From UBA5868 sp964482025 (lineage in GTDB: Bacteria > Pseudomonadota > Gammaproteobacteria > Pseudomonadales > Cellvibrionaceae): a stretch of 64,000 nt of DNA. Location of the stretch: positions 17,620-81,619 of the forward strand of contig CAYZVN010000004.1 of the NCBI GenBank assembly GCA_964482025.1, in the 5' to 3' direction. The position numbers and the translations under genes were made by a program. Shown one piece after another: positions 57,177 to 63,496 of this stretch; the first letter of the stretch is position 1, and each line of letters opens with the position of its first letter. The notes below the pieces were generated by a model. That model saw nothing but the letters and a program-made list of their open reading frames with translations, was not told the origin of the DNA and made no database searches.

Positions 57177-57470
57177 TGATATCTCCTTGTGGTGTGGGTG
57201 AGTAATTTTCCGATCGTTTAGCTTGGCGCGGCCCCGCGTGCACGGACCAGCCCTTTCGAGTTAACAAGCTTTGGCTTTTGGGTTTCTAGTGATGAGGGGT
57301 GACGGGAGCGTTCACTTGAGTCTTCCTTGTGTTGTTGAGGCTAGGGCGCGAGCTTACACCAACTTTTAATCCCTTGAAAGATTGGTCGCGAAATCGGCGA
57401 GTCAATAAGCATAAGGCGAGTAAGGAGCAAGGCAAAGCACAACGGCGCCATCTTCCTCTAGGCAGTCGGT
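57177..57470. other. Gene-free stretch
   Basis: Nearly 300 bp between the membrane protein gene and the NUDIX gene. I see no ORF, hairpin or known repeat in it. Confidence 0.5.
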
Positions 57471-57947
57471 CTACACCTTGGTTTCATCTATGCTGAAGAA
57501 TTCGGCAGAAGAGGGTAGGTTATTTAGTTTTTTGACTAAAAAGTCCGGTTTAAGATTATAGAACTCCAAATTTTTTAGTGGGACCCATCGAAAGATAAGT
57601 TCTTCGGCTGTTTCTATTCCCTTAAAATCAACTTCTGAATCTATTTGAGGTTGATCAGAAAAAGTGACTAAAAAATAATTGGCTAATTCATGAAATCGGA
57701 TGGATCTAAACGTAAAGAAGTTTTCCACATGCCAAAGATGCCGTTGAACTCTGCATTGAAGCCCAAGCTCTTCGAGCATCTCCCGAACAATGGCCTCGCT
57801 TGAACTCTCGAATAGCTCTACGCGCCCGCCTGGCAAGGCCCAAAAATTATCTTCGGAGGCGCGACTTATCAGGATATGCTCATCAAAAATGGCTACCGCG
57901 ACGCTTCTCAAGCTGAAGCGACCTTGCTTAGTGTCGAAACAAATCAT
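57471..57947 (-). CDS. NUDIX hydrolase
   Basis: A 158-residue cytoplasmic NUDIX pyrophosphohydrolase. The NUDIX box GGRVELFESSSEAIVREMLE plus ELGL follows G-x5-E-x7-RE-xx-EE-xG. The C-terminal half (EELIFRWVPLKNLEF) is typical of small nucleotide-diphosphate hydrolases. The substrate is unknown. The ATG at 57947 is chosen because an AAGGAA site lies ~8 bases upstream; the 12-residue extension in the longer frame has none. Confidence 0.87.
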   Translation of the reverse strand: MICFDTKQGRFSLRSVAVAIFDEHILISRASEDNFWALPGGRVELFESSSEAIVREMLEELGLQCRVQRHLWHVENFFTFRSIRFHELANYFLVTFSDQPQIDSEVDFKGIETAEELIFRWVPLKNLEFYNLKPDFLVKKLNNLPSSAEFFSIDETKV

Positions 57948-58070
57948 TGAAATTTCCTTGAGAGAAACGAAGACCGGCCGCATGGGTGGTTAAATGGCTT
58001 TGCAGATTAGTCGGTTTATTGACTTGTATTCAATCCTTTATCGTGAAAACTCCTCGCTAGAATAGATCAA

Positions 58071-58093
58071 GTGGAGTGAGCGCGGTCGAACTC
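58071..58093 (+). repeat. Dispersed short repeat, copy 1 (GAGTGAGCG..GTCGAAC type)
   Basis: The sequence GGAGTGAGCGCGGTCGAACT lies just past the dksA-like stop. Related copies occur at 58680-58701, 58713-58736 and 59607-59629. See the separate finding. Confidence 0.6.
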
Positions 58094-58125
58094 CCTCCTG
58101 ATCCGCGCTTTTGCTGCTATTAACA

Positions 58126-58395
58126 TCACCGCAGCTGACTATCTTTACTGCCTCTGCGATTTATCCCGCCGGCAACCCCCTTCTGCTCCCCATCCCGCTC
58201 TGTCTGGCAGGGTACACACAAGCGCACTCCCGGCACTGCCTTCTGCCGCGCATCGGGTATGGCTGCGCCGCACTCTTCGCAGTGCGTAAGACTCTCACCT
58301 TTTGGGATGCGACTGCGCGCCTCTTTTACTGCGTCATCAATACTTGCGTCGATCTGATCTTGAACGGCGCCATCACGGGTCCAGCCACCGGCCAT
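58126..58395 (-). CDS. DksA/TraR family C4-type zinc finger protein
   Basis: An 89-residue protein with the C4 zinc finger CEECGAAIP ... RLCVPCQ of the DksA/TraR family. It is shorter than DksA (about 150 residues) and lacks most of the coiled-coil, resembling TraR and YbiI. TraR-type proteins bind RNA polymerase through the secondary channel and act without ppGpp. Chromosomal small homologues are common in mobile or variable regions. No neighbour suggests a specific role. Confidence 0.85.
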   Translation of the reverse strand: MAGGWTRDGAVQDQIDASIDDAVKEARSRIPKGESLTHCEECGAAIPDARQKAVPGVRLCVPCQTERDGEQKGVAGGINRRGSKDSQLR

Positions 58396-58679
58396 TTTGC
58401 ACCTCTACATTTCGAATGGGTAGTTCCATTAGAGCTTTGGCAGGGCACGAAGTTTCTTCCTTATTTAGCAGCGTAGCGCTAGCGTGGATTACTTTCCTGG
58501 TAGAAGATGGATCTGTGGGTCAAACATACAGGGCTACGCCTCTTTGGCGTGCCAAAAATAAATCTGACTCTATTTTTATAGTAATGGCCGGCAAGAAAGA
58601 ACTCGCGACAAGGAAGCGCATAAAGCTAATCCGAGCGGTGAAATGGAGAGTACGGTCGAACTCCTAATAAAAAACAGTC

Positions 58680-58736
58680 GGGTGAGTGCGGTCGAGCCCT
58701 TAAAAAAATCAGTTGGGTGAGCGCAGTCGAACCCCT
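58680..58736 (+). repeat. Dispersed short repeat, copies 2 and 3 in tandem
   Basis: GGGTGAGTGCGGTCGAGCCC and GGGTGAGCGCAGTCGAACCC are ~33 bases apart, in a ~360-bp stretch (58396-58755) without a credible gene. A degenerate copy of the AAATAAATCTG repeat also lies here (58551-58576). Confidence 0.6.
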
Positions 58737-58755
58737 CCACCCCGAAAATCTCTCA

Positions 58756-58890
58756 CTATTTTTGCATCAACGCCGGCCCCAGCGTAACCAAGTAGGCCGT
58801 CCCAGGCTTTAGTTCCTCATAGGCGAATGCCGGAACCAGCGACATCCGAAGCAGATACCGTCCGCCAGAATAAAAGGAGAAGCGCTCATT
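58756..58890 (-). pseudogene. C-terminal gene remnant
   Basis: A minus-strand frame open from inside the neighbouring gene end to TAG 58756 encodes a natural-looking tail, RFSFYSGGRYLLRMSLVP and FAYEELKPGTAYLVTLGPAL. It has no start codon in this frame before an internal Met. It overlaps the stop of the frameshifted membrane gene. It is probably the decayed end of another gene; no family is recognised. Confidence 0.4.
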
Positions 58891-59281
58891 TACGGCTCGA
58901 ACACGCCCAGGGACTCTAAAAGGACGAGTAAAACACCTGACATGCCGGTAAAAATCATCATCCAGTAAAAAAGGGAGCCAAGAAAACGGTCCAAAGGATT
59001 AGTATTTTCCCTTAATACCGATGACTTGCCATATATAAATGAGAGAGGGCTTTTTTCGAGTTTCTTGCTTAGCCTTTGGGGTAAAGCTAAGGCTTGTGCA
59101 GCGTTGATAATGTCCCACCCGCTAACGTGTTCGAGCCCCAATGCATTCTCGTATCCGGCTTTTTTCTAAGCTTTCTAACGGTAATCTGACCGAACAGTAC
59201 AAACATTATGCTTGTTAATAATGTCGCCAGAATTAGTAGTCCAACACAGTATTGAATGGCGGTCATAAACCCAAAATCCAC
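58890..59281 (-). CDS. Two-TM membrane protein read through a -1 frameshift (A AAA AAG)
   Basis: Two overlapping minus-strand frames join into one plausible 130-residue protein. The first 41 residues (frame 1) hold a TM helix (YCVGLLILATLLTSIMFVLF) and end RKLRKK. There the sequence A AAA AAG (59165-59159), in the correct codon phase, would let ribosomes slip back one base into a frame continuing AGYENALGLEHVSGWDIINA and ending with a second TM helix (FYWMMIFTGMSGVLLVLLES). Without slippage frame 1 stops after 64 residues. It could be programmed frameshifting, a recent one-base deletion in an A7 run, or a sequencing error. Start GTG 59281 or ATG 59266. Confidence 0.6.
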
Positions 59282-59311
59282 TTCATTATTGAATCATATA
59301 GGCTACCAGAA

Positions 59312-59494
59312 TTATGAATGGTTCGAGTTTAGTAGGGCGCGCTGCCCGGGCGGAATAGTTCGGCACAGCGATGGCTGGCGTAGATAACGCCTGACGGTGC
59401 TTTTGGAGAGGCCCAACTTTCGGGCGATGGCGCGGATGCCAAAGCCCTGCTTGTGTAAAACATGAATGTCCACGAATGTCTCCTGAGTAATCAT
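59312..59494 (-). pseudogene. istA: Truncated IstA transposase (IS21 family), N-terminal 60 residues
   Basis: The 60-residue frame begins MITQETFVDIHVLHKQGFGI and continues with the HTH region RAIARKLGLSKSTVRRYLR, the N-terminus of IS21 IstA proteins (usually ~340-500 residues). After PGQRAL the similarity ends. The DDE catalytic core is absent, so the element is dead. Confidence 0.75.
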
Positions 59495-59592
59495 TGCCGG
59501 CCGCCTGTATGTTCAGTCGGCCGCTATGGTGGCTCAGGTGGGTCAGTTTTCGATTGGCGTTAGTGGGTCAGTTTTACATTGGCGGTAACATT
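59312..59592 (-). mobile_element. IS21-family left-end remnant
   Basis: A terminal segment with two copies of a TGACCCA-containing subterminal repeat (minus strand TGTTACCGCCAATGTAAAAC near 59592, then CGCCAATCGAAAACTGACCC) leads into a truncated istA. This arrangement of repeated end sequences is typical of IS21-like elements. The rest of istA and all of istB are missing. Confidence 0.65.
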
Positions 59593-59606
59593 GATGAAAA
59601 AGATCA

Positions 59607-59629
59607 AGTTGAGTGAGCGTAGTCGAACT
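59607..59629 (+). repeat. Dispersed short repeat, copy 4
   Basis: GTTGAGTGAGCGTAGTCGAA, the same family as the copies at 58071 and 58680-58736, just outside the IS21 remnant end. Confidence 0.55.
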
Positions 59630-59669
59630 CCATTCCGATTCAACTTTTTATCCTCTGTGATCGACCTTT

Positions 59670-59809
59670 AACCACCCGATCAGGCTACGCCTTCCACCCC
59701 TCCGGAGGAGGGGAATATTCCGCGCCCCAACATTCGTTCAGTTGTCGGGCGGCGCTCTCTGAGTTGATCTAAACCTCCGGAGGGGTACGCCGAAGGTGAG
59801 GGGGTGGTT
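59670..59809. repeat. Palindromic repeat unit A (~140 bp)
   Basis: Opens with AACCACCCGATCAGGC and CCACCCCTCCGGAGGAGGGG, and closes with CCTCCGGAGGGGTACGCCGA ... GGGGGTGGTT, so the arms are largely complementary. Unit B (60395-60489) has the same ends in the same order. The stretch contains no gene. Confidence 0.65.
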
Positions 59810-59834
59810 TTATTTAAGTGCAAATTCGACTTCT

Positions 59835-59860
59835 GCGCGCGAAAAATAAATCTGTCCCCT
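59835..59860 (+). repeat. AAATAAATCTGTCCCC repeat, copy 1
   Basis: GCGCGCGAAAAATAAATCTG followed by TCCCCT. Four good copies occur between 59.8 and 60.55 kb. This type of sequence is often found near REP-associated tyrosine transposases (RAYT) in other genomes; no such gene is visible here. Confidence 0.6.
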
Positions 59861-60005
59861 AATTTCAATTCATAACGTCTGAATTAGGCCGCGCCGTGAA
59901 GTGGTGTCGGCTTAAATGAATTGTTACCGCCTTATCTGCAGCGCATATACCCGCTAACACGTTTTCCCTTTTTGGTTGTGTAGCCTCTTGCATAGTGTCA
60001 ATTCA

Positions 60006-60029
60006 CGCGCGAAAATAAATCTGTCCCCT
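60006..60029 (+). repeat. AAATAAATCTGTCCCC repeat, copy 2
   Basis: CGCGCGAAAATAAATCTGTC then CCCTT. Confidence 0.6.
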
Positions 60030-60069
60030 TTTTCTCGCAATTCATAATCGGGTACTTGGTGCGGCCTTC

Positions 60070-60092
60070 TGCGCGAAAATAAATCTGTCCCT
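60070..60092 (+). repeat. AAATAAATCTGTCCCC repeat, copy 3
   Basis: TGCGCGAAAATAAATCTGTC then CCTA, 64 bases after copy 2 in the same orientation. Confidence 0.6.
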
Positions 60093-60225
60093 ATTTTCTA
60101 TAGCAAACACCTGTTCCATATCGTTTGAGAAAATTCCGAATGTTGTTGGGTATATGGCTGACCTTTTTACCACATGACCTTTGCCCGTGCTAGAAAGTAT
60201 TTATTCGGAAAATTGATTGATTTTC

Positions 60226-60360
60226 CTAGCGGCTCATATGGTAGATAAATGCCAATCCAATAACAGGCGTCGCGACAACAAACCCGCACAGGGCTATGAC
60301 GTAGATTGAAAAAAGAAAAGCTGCCTTCCGACACTCATACCTGACGCTTGGCTTTGGGCT
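60226..60360 (-). pseudogene. Remnant of a small membrane protein
   Basis: A minus-strand frame ending at TAG 60226 encodes KPSVRYECRKAAFLF and a hydrophobic tail SIYVIALCGFVVATPVIGLA, but has no start codon before repeat unit B. It is probably the 3' part of a gene cut off by the repeat insertion. Confidence 0.35.
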
Positions 60361-60394
60361 TAGGCAATAGGTGAACGACTGGGGTCAGGGCGAT

Positions 60395-60489
60395 ACCACC
60401 CCGTCAGGCCAAGCCTGCCACCCCTCCGCAGTCGACCTAAACTATTCCCCTCCTCCGGAGGGGTACGCCGAAGGCGGGGGGTGGTTTTA
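60395..60489. repeat. Palindromic repeat unit B
   Basis: Starts ACCACCCCGTCAGGCCAAGC, continues CCACCCCTCC, and ends CCTCCGGAGGGGTACGCCGA ... GGGGGGTGGTT. It is closely related to unit A at 59670-59809 but shorter in the centre. Confidence 0.65.
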
Positions 60490-60514
60490 TTTAAATGGGC
60501 AAATTCGGCCTCTT

Positions 60515-60540
60515 GCGCGCGAAAAATAAATCTGTCCCCT
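60515..60540 (+). repeat. AAATAAATCTGTCCCC repeat, copy 4
   Basis: GCGCGCGAAAAATAAATCTG then TCCCCT. As with unit A and copy 1, it lies ~25 bases past palindromic unit B, so unit plus tail is duplicated as a block. Confidence 0.65.
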
Positions 60541-60549
60541 TTTTCCCGG

Positions 60550-60759
60550 TCAGATGTTTTTGGGTTGGGCCAATAACTGGGTGGAATGAACGGTTACTTT
60601 AGTATGTAACGTCGTAGACACCTTCAACAACGCGGGTACGTTGGTGTTACGTGCGGTTATGTGGCGACAAATGGACTTTTGAGCTTGCGCAGTTGCAGAG
60701 CGATAGCGGAGCCAATAACCGATAACTGCAATGCGGAAAAACACCATGCCTGCGGCCAT
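60550..60759 (-). CDS. Possible small cassette protein, 69 aa
   Basis: A 69-residue frame starting MAAGMVFFRIAVIGYWLRY with a GAGG site ~8 bases upstream of the ATG. It has one hydrophobic N-terminal segment and a basic, Thr/Gln-rich tail. It would be the gene of the leftmost cassette, 58 bases downstream of the R' end of attC-a. Codon use does not stand out, so it may be spurious. Confidence 0.35.
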   Translation of the reverse strand: MAAGMVFFRIAVIGYWLRYRSATAQAQKSICRHITARNTNVPALLKVSTTLHTKVTVHSTQLLAQPKNI

Positions 60760-60816
60760 AAAATTTACCTCAGTGGATCACCACAAAGAATGCACCACAC
60801 CTTTTTTAAAGCCCGA

Positions 60817-60872
60817 CACCAACAAAGGCACCTGGAACGGAAAAGCCGTTAAGCTGGTTGTCATTGTTATGC
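60817..60872 (-). other. attC-a (integron recombination site)
   Basis: Minus strand: R'' box GCATAAC (60872-60866) follows the stop codon of the DUF1488-like gene by two bases. The other end has R' GTTGGTG (60823-60817). The inner arms AACAATGACA and TGCCTTTGTT pair over 8 of 10 positions. The site is 56 bp, the lower end of the usual range. Confidence 0.55.
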
Positions 60873-60874
60873 TA

Positions 60875-61162
60875 TTACATATACTTACGAAATTCTTTGG
60901 ATGTGATGAAGTAGTGTGGGACATCATCATTTCCCTTCACTTCAGAGGCGAACCGGGCAGCCAAACTTTCTATTTCTTTAATGTGAAGCTTATAGTTTGA
61001 TAATGCCTCATCCCTCGTGTCGGCAGTCTCATAATAGTCGTTTAGCGCAACACCGGAGATCGCAAACACATACCTTTTACCATTGCAGGCTCCATCAAAA
61101 TGGACCGATCGACTAACAACATCCCACCAATGCTCACTCTGATCAAAATTCCAAGCATTCAT
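60875..61162 (-). CDS. DUF1488-like cassette protein
   Basis: A 95-residue soluble protein. HWWDVVSRSVHFDGACNGK, YVFAISGVALNDYYE and YKLHIKEIESLAARFASE fit the small DUF1488 family (a V-x-F strand, an Is-x-x-aL motif, then an Ile-Glu-x-x-Ala helix). Function is unknown. An AGGAG site lies seven bases before the ATG at 61162. The stop TAA is followed two bases later by an attC R'' box, so this is a typical integron cassette gene. Confidence 0.7.
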   Translation of the reverse strand: MNAWNFDQSEHWWDVVSRSVHFDGACNGKRYVFAISGVALNDYYETADTRDEALSNYKLHIKEIESLAARFASEVKGNDDVPHYFITSKEFRKYM

Positions 61163-61192
61163 TTCATGCTCCTAATGTGGTGAACGTATAAC

Positions 61193-61378
61193 GAGGCTGT
61201 AGAAAAAATCCCTGCCTCCATGAATATCTTTAAGAGCGCGATCCTGCGCCAAAACTAGCGAATATTTTCGACACTAACTCTGCTAGATTCGCGTAGAACC
61301 CCAAGTTATAGCTTAATTTATGGTCATATTTGACTGCTTCTCTCTATAGCTTCCACTAGAGAGTTTTTCTACAGTCTC
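61193..61378. mobile_element. MITE-like element, copy 1, inserted in an attC R' box
   Basis: A 186-bp element with inverted ends GAGGCTGTAGAAAAA and (reverse complement of the right end) GAGACTGTAGAAAAA. No ORF. Direct repeats AAC flank it (61190-61192 and 61379-61381). Removing it rejoins GTTATAC, the R' box of attC-b. Copy 2 lies at 62652-62836, about 85-90% identical by eye. Confidence 0.7.
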
Positions 61379-61452
61379 AACGCCAAGCGCACCGGTGGCC
61401 TTTACAGAGTGGAGCGGCGTAAAGGCCATCCGTGTGGCGCGCATTGTTAGCA
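61379..61452 (-). other. attC-b, interrupted by the MITE-like element
   Basis: Minus strand: R'' TGCTAAC (61452-61446) lies just after the stop of the 162-aa gene. The arms run AATGCGCGCCAC ... GGTGCGCTTGGCGTT. The last R' bases (GTTATAC) are split by the element and continue at 61192-61186. Without the insertion the site is about 78 bp. Confidence 0.65.
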
Positions 61453-61456
61453 AACG

Positions 61457-61945
61457 TTAGCGCCCATACCACAGGTGATGATCTTGAACGAACCAGACAA
61501 GCTTTTCCGCCAGTTCTACGCCAACTTCAGATTGCTGGCCTCGGGCAACCTGCAATGCACTCGGAATAAAAACATCTGGATTTCCTGCATTGGTGACATC
61601 GACAGACTGATTGTCAGAATTGGCTTTCTGGAACATTGAGTCCAACAACTTTCCTATTTCTTCTTTTGCCTGATATGCACTCAATGTTGGGTAAGCTGAT
61701 TTGATAAGCTCTGGATACGCAGCGACAAAATCCGTAGCAGTTTCATCACGAACCCTACGCGGCAGCATTCCTCCTTGGACTTTGCCAACAACCCAGCCAA
61801 TTACCATTACACTAACAAAACCTATCCCTCCTCCAATAAAAAAACCTGATGCGCCACCAACGAATGCCCCGACTCCAGCTACCAATAAAATTAATGCAAA
61901 TGGGACCACTGCATTCCTCCCTAAGACAAATTTAAACCCATACAT
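61457..61945 (-). CDS. Membrane cassette protein, 162 aa
   Basis: Two N-terminal hydrophobic segments (AVVPFALILLVAGVGAFVGG; FFIGGGIGFVSVMVIGWVVG) are followed by a soluble C-terminal ~100 residues (DFVAAYPELIKSAYPTLSAY, EEIGKLLDSMFQKA). The family is not recognised. It starts 18 bases after the stop of the small TM gene (61964-62143), with no attC between, so the two form a two-gene cassette or a cassette fusion. The sequence after the stop is attC-b. Confidence 0.7.
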   Translation of the reverse strand: MYGFKFVLGRNAVVPFALILLVAGVGAFVGGASGFFIGGGIGFVSVMVIGWVVGKVQGGMLPRRVRDETATDFVAAYPELIKSAYPTLSAYQAKEEIGKLLDSMFQKANSDNQSVDVTNAGNPDVFIPSALQVARGQQSEVGVELAEKLVWFVQDHHLWYGR

Positions 61946-61963
61946 CGAACGTTCGGGCTCAGG

Positions 61964-62143
61964 CTACATTTCACGATTTCGAATGCGACGGCCAAGAATA
62001 ATTCCGTTGATAATCGATACTACCAATGTTCCCACAAAAATCAGGCCAACATCGCCCCAAGTGATCTTACCCATAAAAGTGGTAATCACACTCACAATCA
62101 TCACCAAAAAGCACACATTGGCCAAGAAATACTCGTTAAACAC
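61964..62143 (-). CDS. Small two-TM cassette protein, ~59 aa
   Basis: A short membrane protein (FLANVCFLVMIVSVITTFMG; GLIFVGTLVVSIINGIIL) with a basic end GRRIRNREM. The start is set to GTG 62143, which follows GGGAGG; the longer frame would begin inside attC-d. Function is unknown. Confidence 0.55.
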   Translation of the reverse strand: MFNEYFLANVCFLVMIVSVITTFMGKITWGDVGLIFVGTLVVSIINGIILGRRIRNREM

Positions 62144-62157
62144 GACGCCTCCCTTAT

Positions 62158-62235
62158 TGTTAACGCCCCAGCTCACGGGCCAGTTCGCAGCCGCGGAGCG
62201 GCGGAGAAGTGGTCCCGTGCAGAGAATTGTTAGAC
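62158..62235 (-). other. attC-d
   Basis: Minus strand: R'' GTCTAAC (62235-62229), a perfect RYYYAAC, lies 11 bases after the stop of the lipoprotein gene. The arms include GCACGGGACC and GGCCCGTGAGC, and the right end is GGGCGTTAACA. Length is 78 bp. Confidence 0.65.
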
Positions 62236-62246
62236 ACTAGCAGCCA

Positions 62247-62630
62247 TCAGCAGACCAGCTGCTTTGGGTAACGGTAATCAGTGACAATCCATCCTTCGGT
62301 CGTATTACTCCACTCTGCGAGGTAGGAAATAACGCACCCTTCACTGTAGATCGTGCCACCACCGGTTGTAATCGATGTAGCATTGAGCCAAGCACTGTTG
62401 CCATAAGACGTGACGCTACCAGTAGTGTGCGTTGTCTGCGGGACTGTGAAGGATCCCCCACCCCACTTAAACTGAAAGGCACGTACTCCACCGCCCATAT
62501 CCATTGCGCTGATAGGCGGGCCATTTACGAGCATAACCTCGCGTATATCTTTGCCCATGTAACTCTTCATCTCTGTTGAGACGCAACCAGTTACTAGGAC
62601 AAAGAATAAAGAAAGCATCAAATTACGCAT
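62247..62630 (-). CDS. Cassette-encoded lipoprotein, 127 aa
   Basis: The signal peptide MRNLMLSLFFVLVTGC has a lipobox (LVTGC), giving a lipidated Cys at position 16. The mature part (EMKSYMGKDIREVMLVNGPP, Gly/Thr-rich middle, YLAEWSNTTEGWIVTDYRYP) resembles small SmpA/OmlA-like lipoproteins in style, but I cannot assign a family. Its upstream region carries MITE copy 2 and an R' box GTTAGAC; attC-d follows the stop. Confidence 0.72.
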   Translation of the reverse strand: MRNLMLSLFFVLVTGCVSTEMKSYMGKDIREVMLVNGPPISAMDMGGGVRAFQFKWGGGSFTVPQTTHTTGSVTSYGNSAWLNATSITTGGGTIYSEGCVISYLAEWSNTTEGWIVTDYRYPKQLVC

Positions 62631-62651
62631 GAAATCCTCAGTGTGTCTAAC

Positions 62652-62836
62652 AAGGCTGTAGGAAAAGTCCCTGCCTCCATAAATATTTTTAAGAGCGCGA
62701 TCCTACGCGAAAAGTAGCGAATATTTTTGACGCTAACGCTGCTAGATTCGCGTAGAACCCGATTTATAGCCTAATTAATGGTCATATTTGACTGCTTCTC
62801 TCTATAGCTTCCAATAGCGAGTTTTTCTACAGCCTA
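62652..62836. mobile_element. MITE-like element, copy 2, inserted in an attC R' box
   Basis: A 185-bp element with inverted ends AAGGCTGTAGGAAAA and (reverse complement of the right end) TAGGCTGTAGAAAAA. AAC direct repeats flank it (62649-62651; 62837-62839). It sits at exactly the same position of an attC R' box as copy 1; removal restores GTTAGAC. No ORF inside. Confidence 0.72.
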
Positions 62837-62894
62837 AACAAAGCCATAATTTGAACCGCGCTTTTTGCGGTTTCAAATTATGGCTTTGTTATAC
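62837..62894 (-). other. attC-c, near-perfect palindrome interrupted at R' by a MITE
   Basis: Minus strand: R'' GTATAAC (62894-62888) contains the TAA stop codon of the upstream cassette gene. The arms AACAAAGCCATAATTTGAA and TTCAAATTATGGCTTTGTT pair perfectly, with one extra A on one arm (an extrahelical base as expected for attC) and a short loop. The R' box continues as GTTAGAC across the inserted element. Confidence 0.8.
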
Positions 62895-63161
62895 ATTATT
62901 CCGGTTTAATATTTTAATGTGGCTTTTCTTGAATGCTACTTGTTGTCCACGTTTAATATCGCCAGCTTCTAAACTTGGTTCAGGCCCGATTGCAATAACC
63001 TCCCCGGTAAAGATTTGCTCTTCTGTCGACGTAATTTCTACGTCGAACTCATATTCACCCTGAGTTAGCTTGACTGTGTCTCCTGGTTCTGGCGGTGAAT
63101 CCATGTCTATTGGTATTCCACCAGAAAATATGTTTGGCCCGTTATAGTTATCCCAGTTCAT
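62889..63161 (-). CDS. Small soluble cassette protein, 90 aa
   Basis: A 90-residue acidic protein rich in beta strands (GDTVKLTQGEYEFDVEITST, IFTGEVIAIGP, IKRGQQVAFKKSHIKIL), perhaps a small SH3-like or OB-like barrel. A strong AGGAGG site lies upstream of the ATG. The TAA stop lies inside the attC-c R'' box. The family is not recognised. Confidence 0.7.
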   Translation of the reverse strand: MNWDNYNGPNIFSGGIPIDMDSPPEPGDTVKLTQGEYEFDVEITSTEEQIFTGEVIAIGPEPSLEAGDIKRGQQVAFKKSHIKILNRNNV

Positions 63162-63179
63162 GTCAATACCTCCTCGTAT

Positions 63180-63239
63180 GTATAACGCCGCCGGCAGAGG
63201 CGCAGTTTTGCTGCGTCTTGCTGGCTGGCTTCGTTATGA
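63180..63239 (-). other. attC-e
   Basis: Minus strand: R'' TCATAAC (63239-63233) begins one base after the TAG stop of the 51-aa gene. The arms AACGAAGCCAGCCAGC, GACGCAG and CTGCGCC ... GCCGGCGGCGTT pair, ending in R' GTTATAC (63186-63180). It is 60 bp long and has the form of a classic attC. Confidence 0.8.
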
Positions 63240-63240
63240 C

Positions 63241-63396
63241 CTATTTGGATTTACACTCATTGCACTGCTCTTTGTTCGGCTTATCTGTGGTTTTTTTCCA
63301 CCCTACCGCTGGATATGCGTTTTTGGAGCAACTGGTTTCCCAATGGTATGTGTCATTGCTAGGTTTGTGGTAATACGGTGCTTTTGGTGTAGACAT
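63241..63396 (-). CDS. 51-aa zinc-ribbon-like cassette protein
   Basis: A very short frame not obvious in standard ORF lists. The protein begins MSTPKAPYYHKPSNDTYHW, has one Cys in ETSCSKNAYP, the GWKKTTDKP segment and a C-terminal CNEC. A C ... CxxC arrangement suggests a small metal-binding fold. Its stop TAG is followed one base later by the attC-e R'' box, exactly as in an integron cassette, and this position confirms that the gene is real. It starts ~100 bases after the previous attC; a GGA lies 10 bases upstream of the ATG. Confidence 0.7.
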   Translation of the reverse strand: MSTPKAPYYHKPSNDTYHWETSCSKNAYPAVGWKKTTDKPNKEQCNECKSK

Positions 63397-63496
63397 AATT
63401 TATTTTCCATTAGATATCCCTCTTATTTAACGCAACTTCATGGCGAGGGTAAACCAGAAGCCGACTTCCGTATTCCATGTCATGGAGCCCAGAGAG

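Noticed and set aside
58302..58667. 121-aa plus-strand ORF after the dksA-like gene
   Set aside because: It overlaps the DksA/TraR zinc-finger gene on the opposite strand and runs into repeats.
59680..59868. 62-aa minus-strand ORF
   Set aside because: It lies wholly in palindromic unit A and the AAATAAATCTG repeat.
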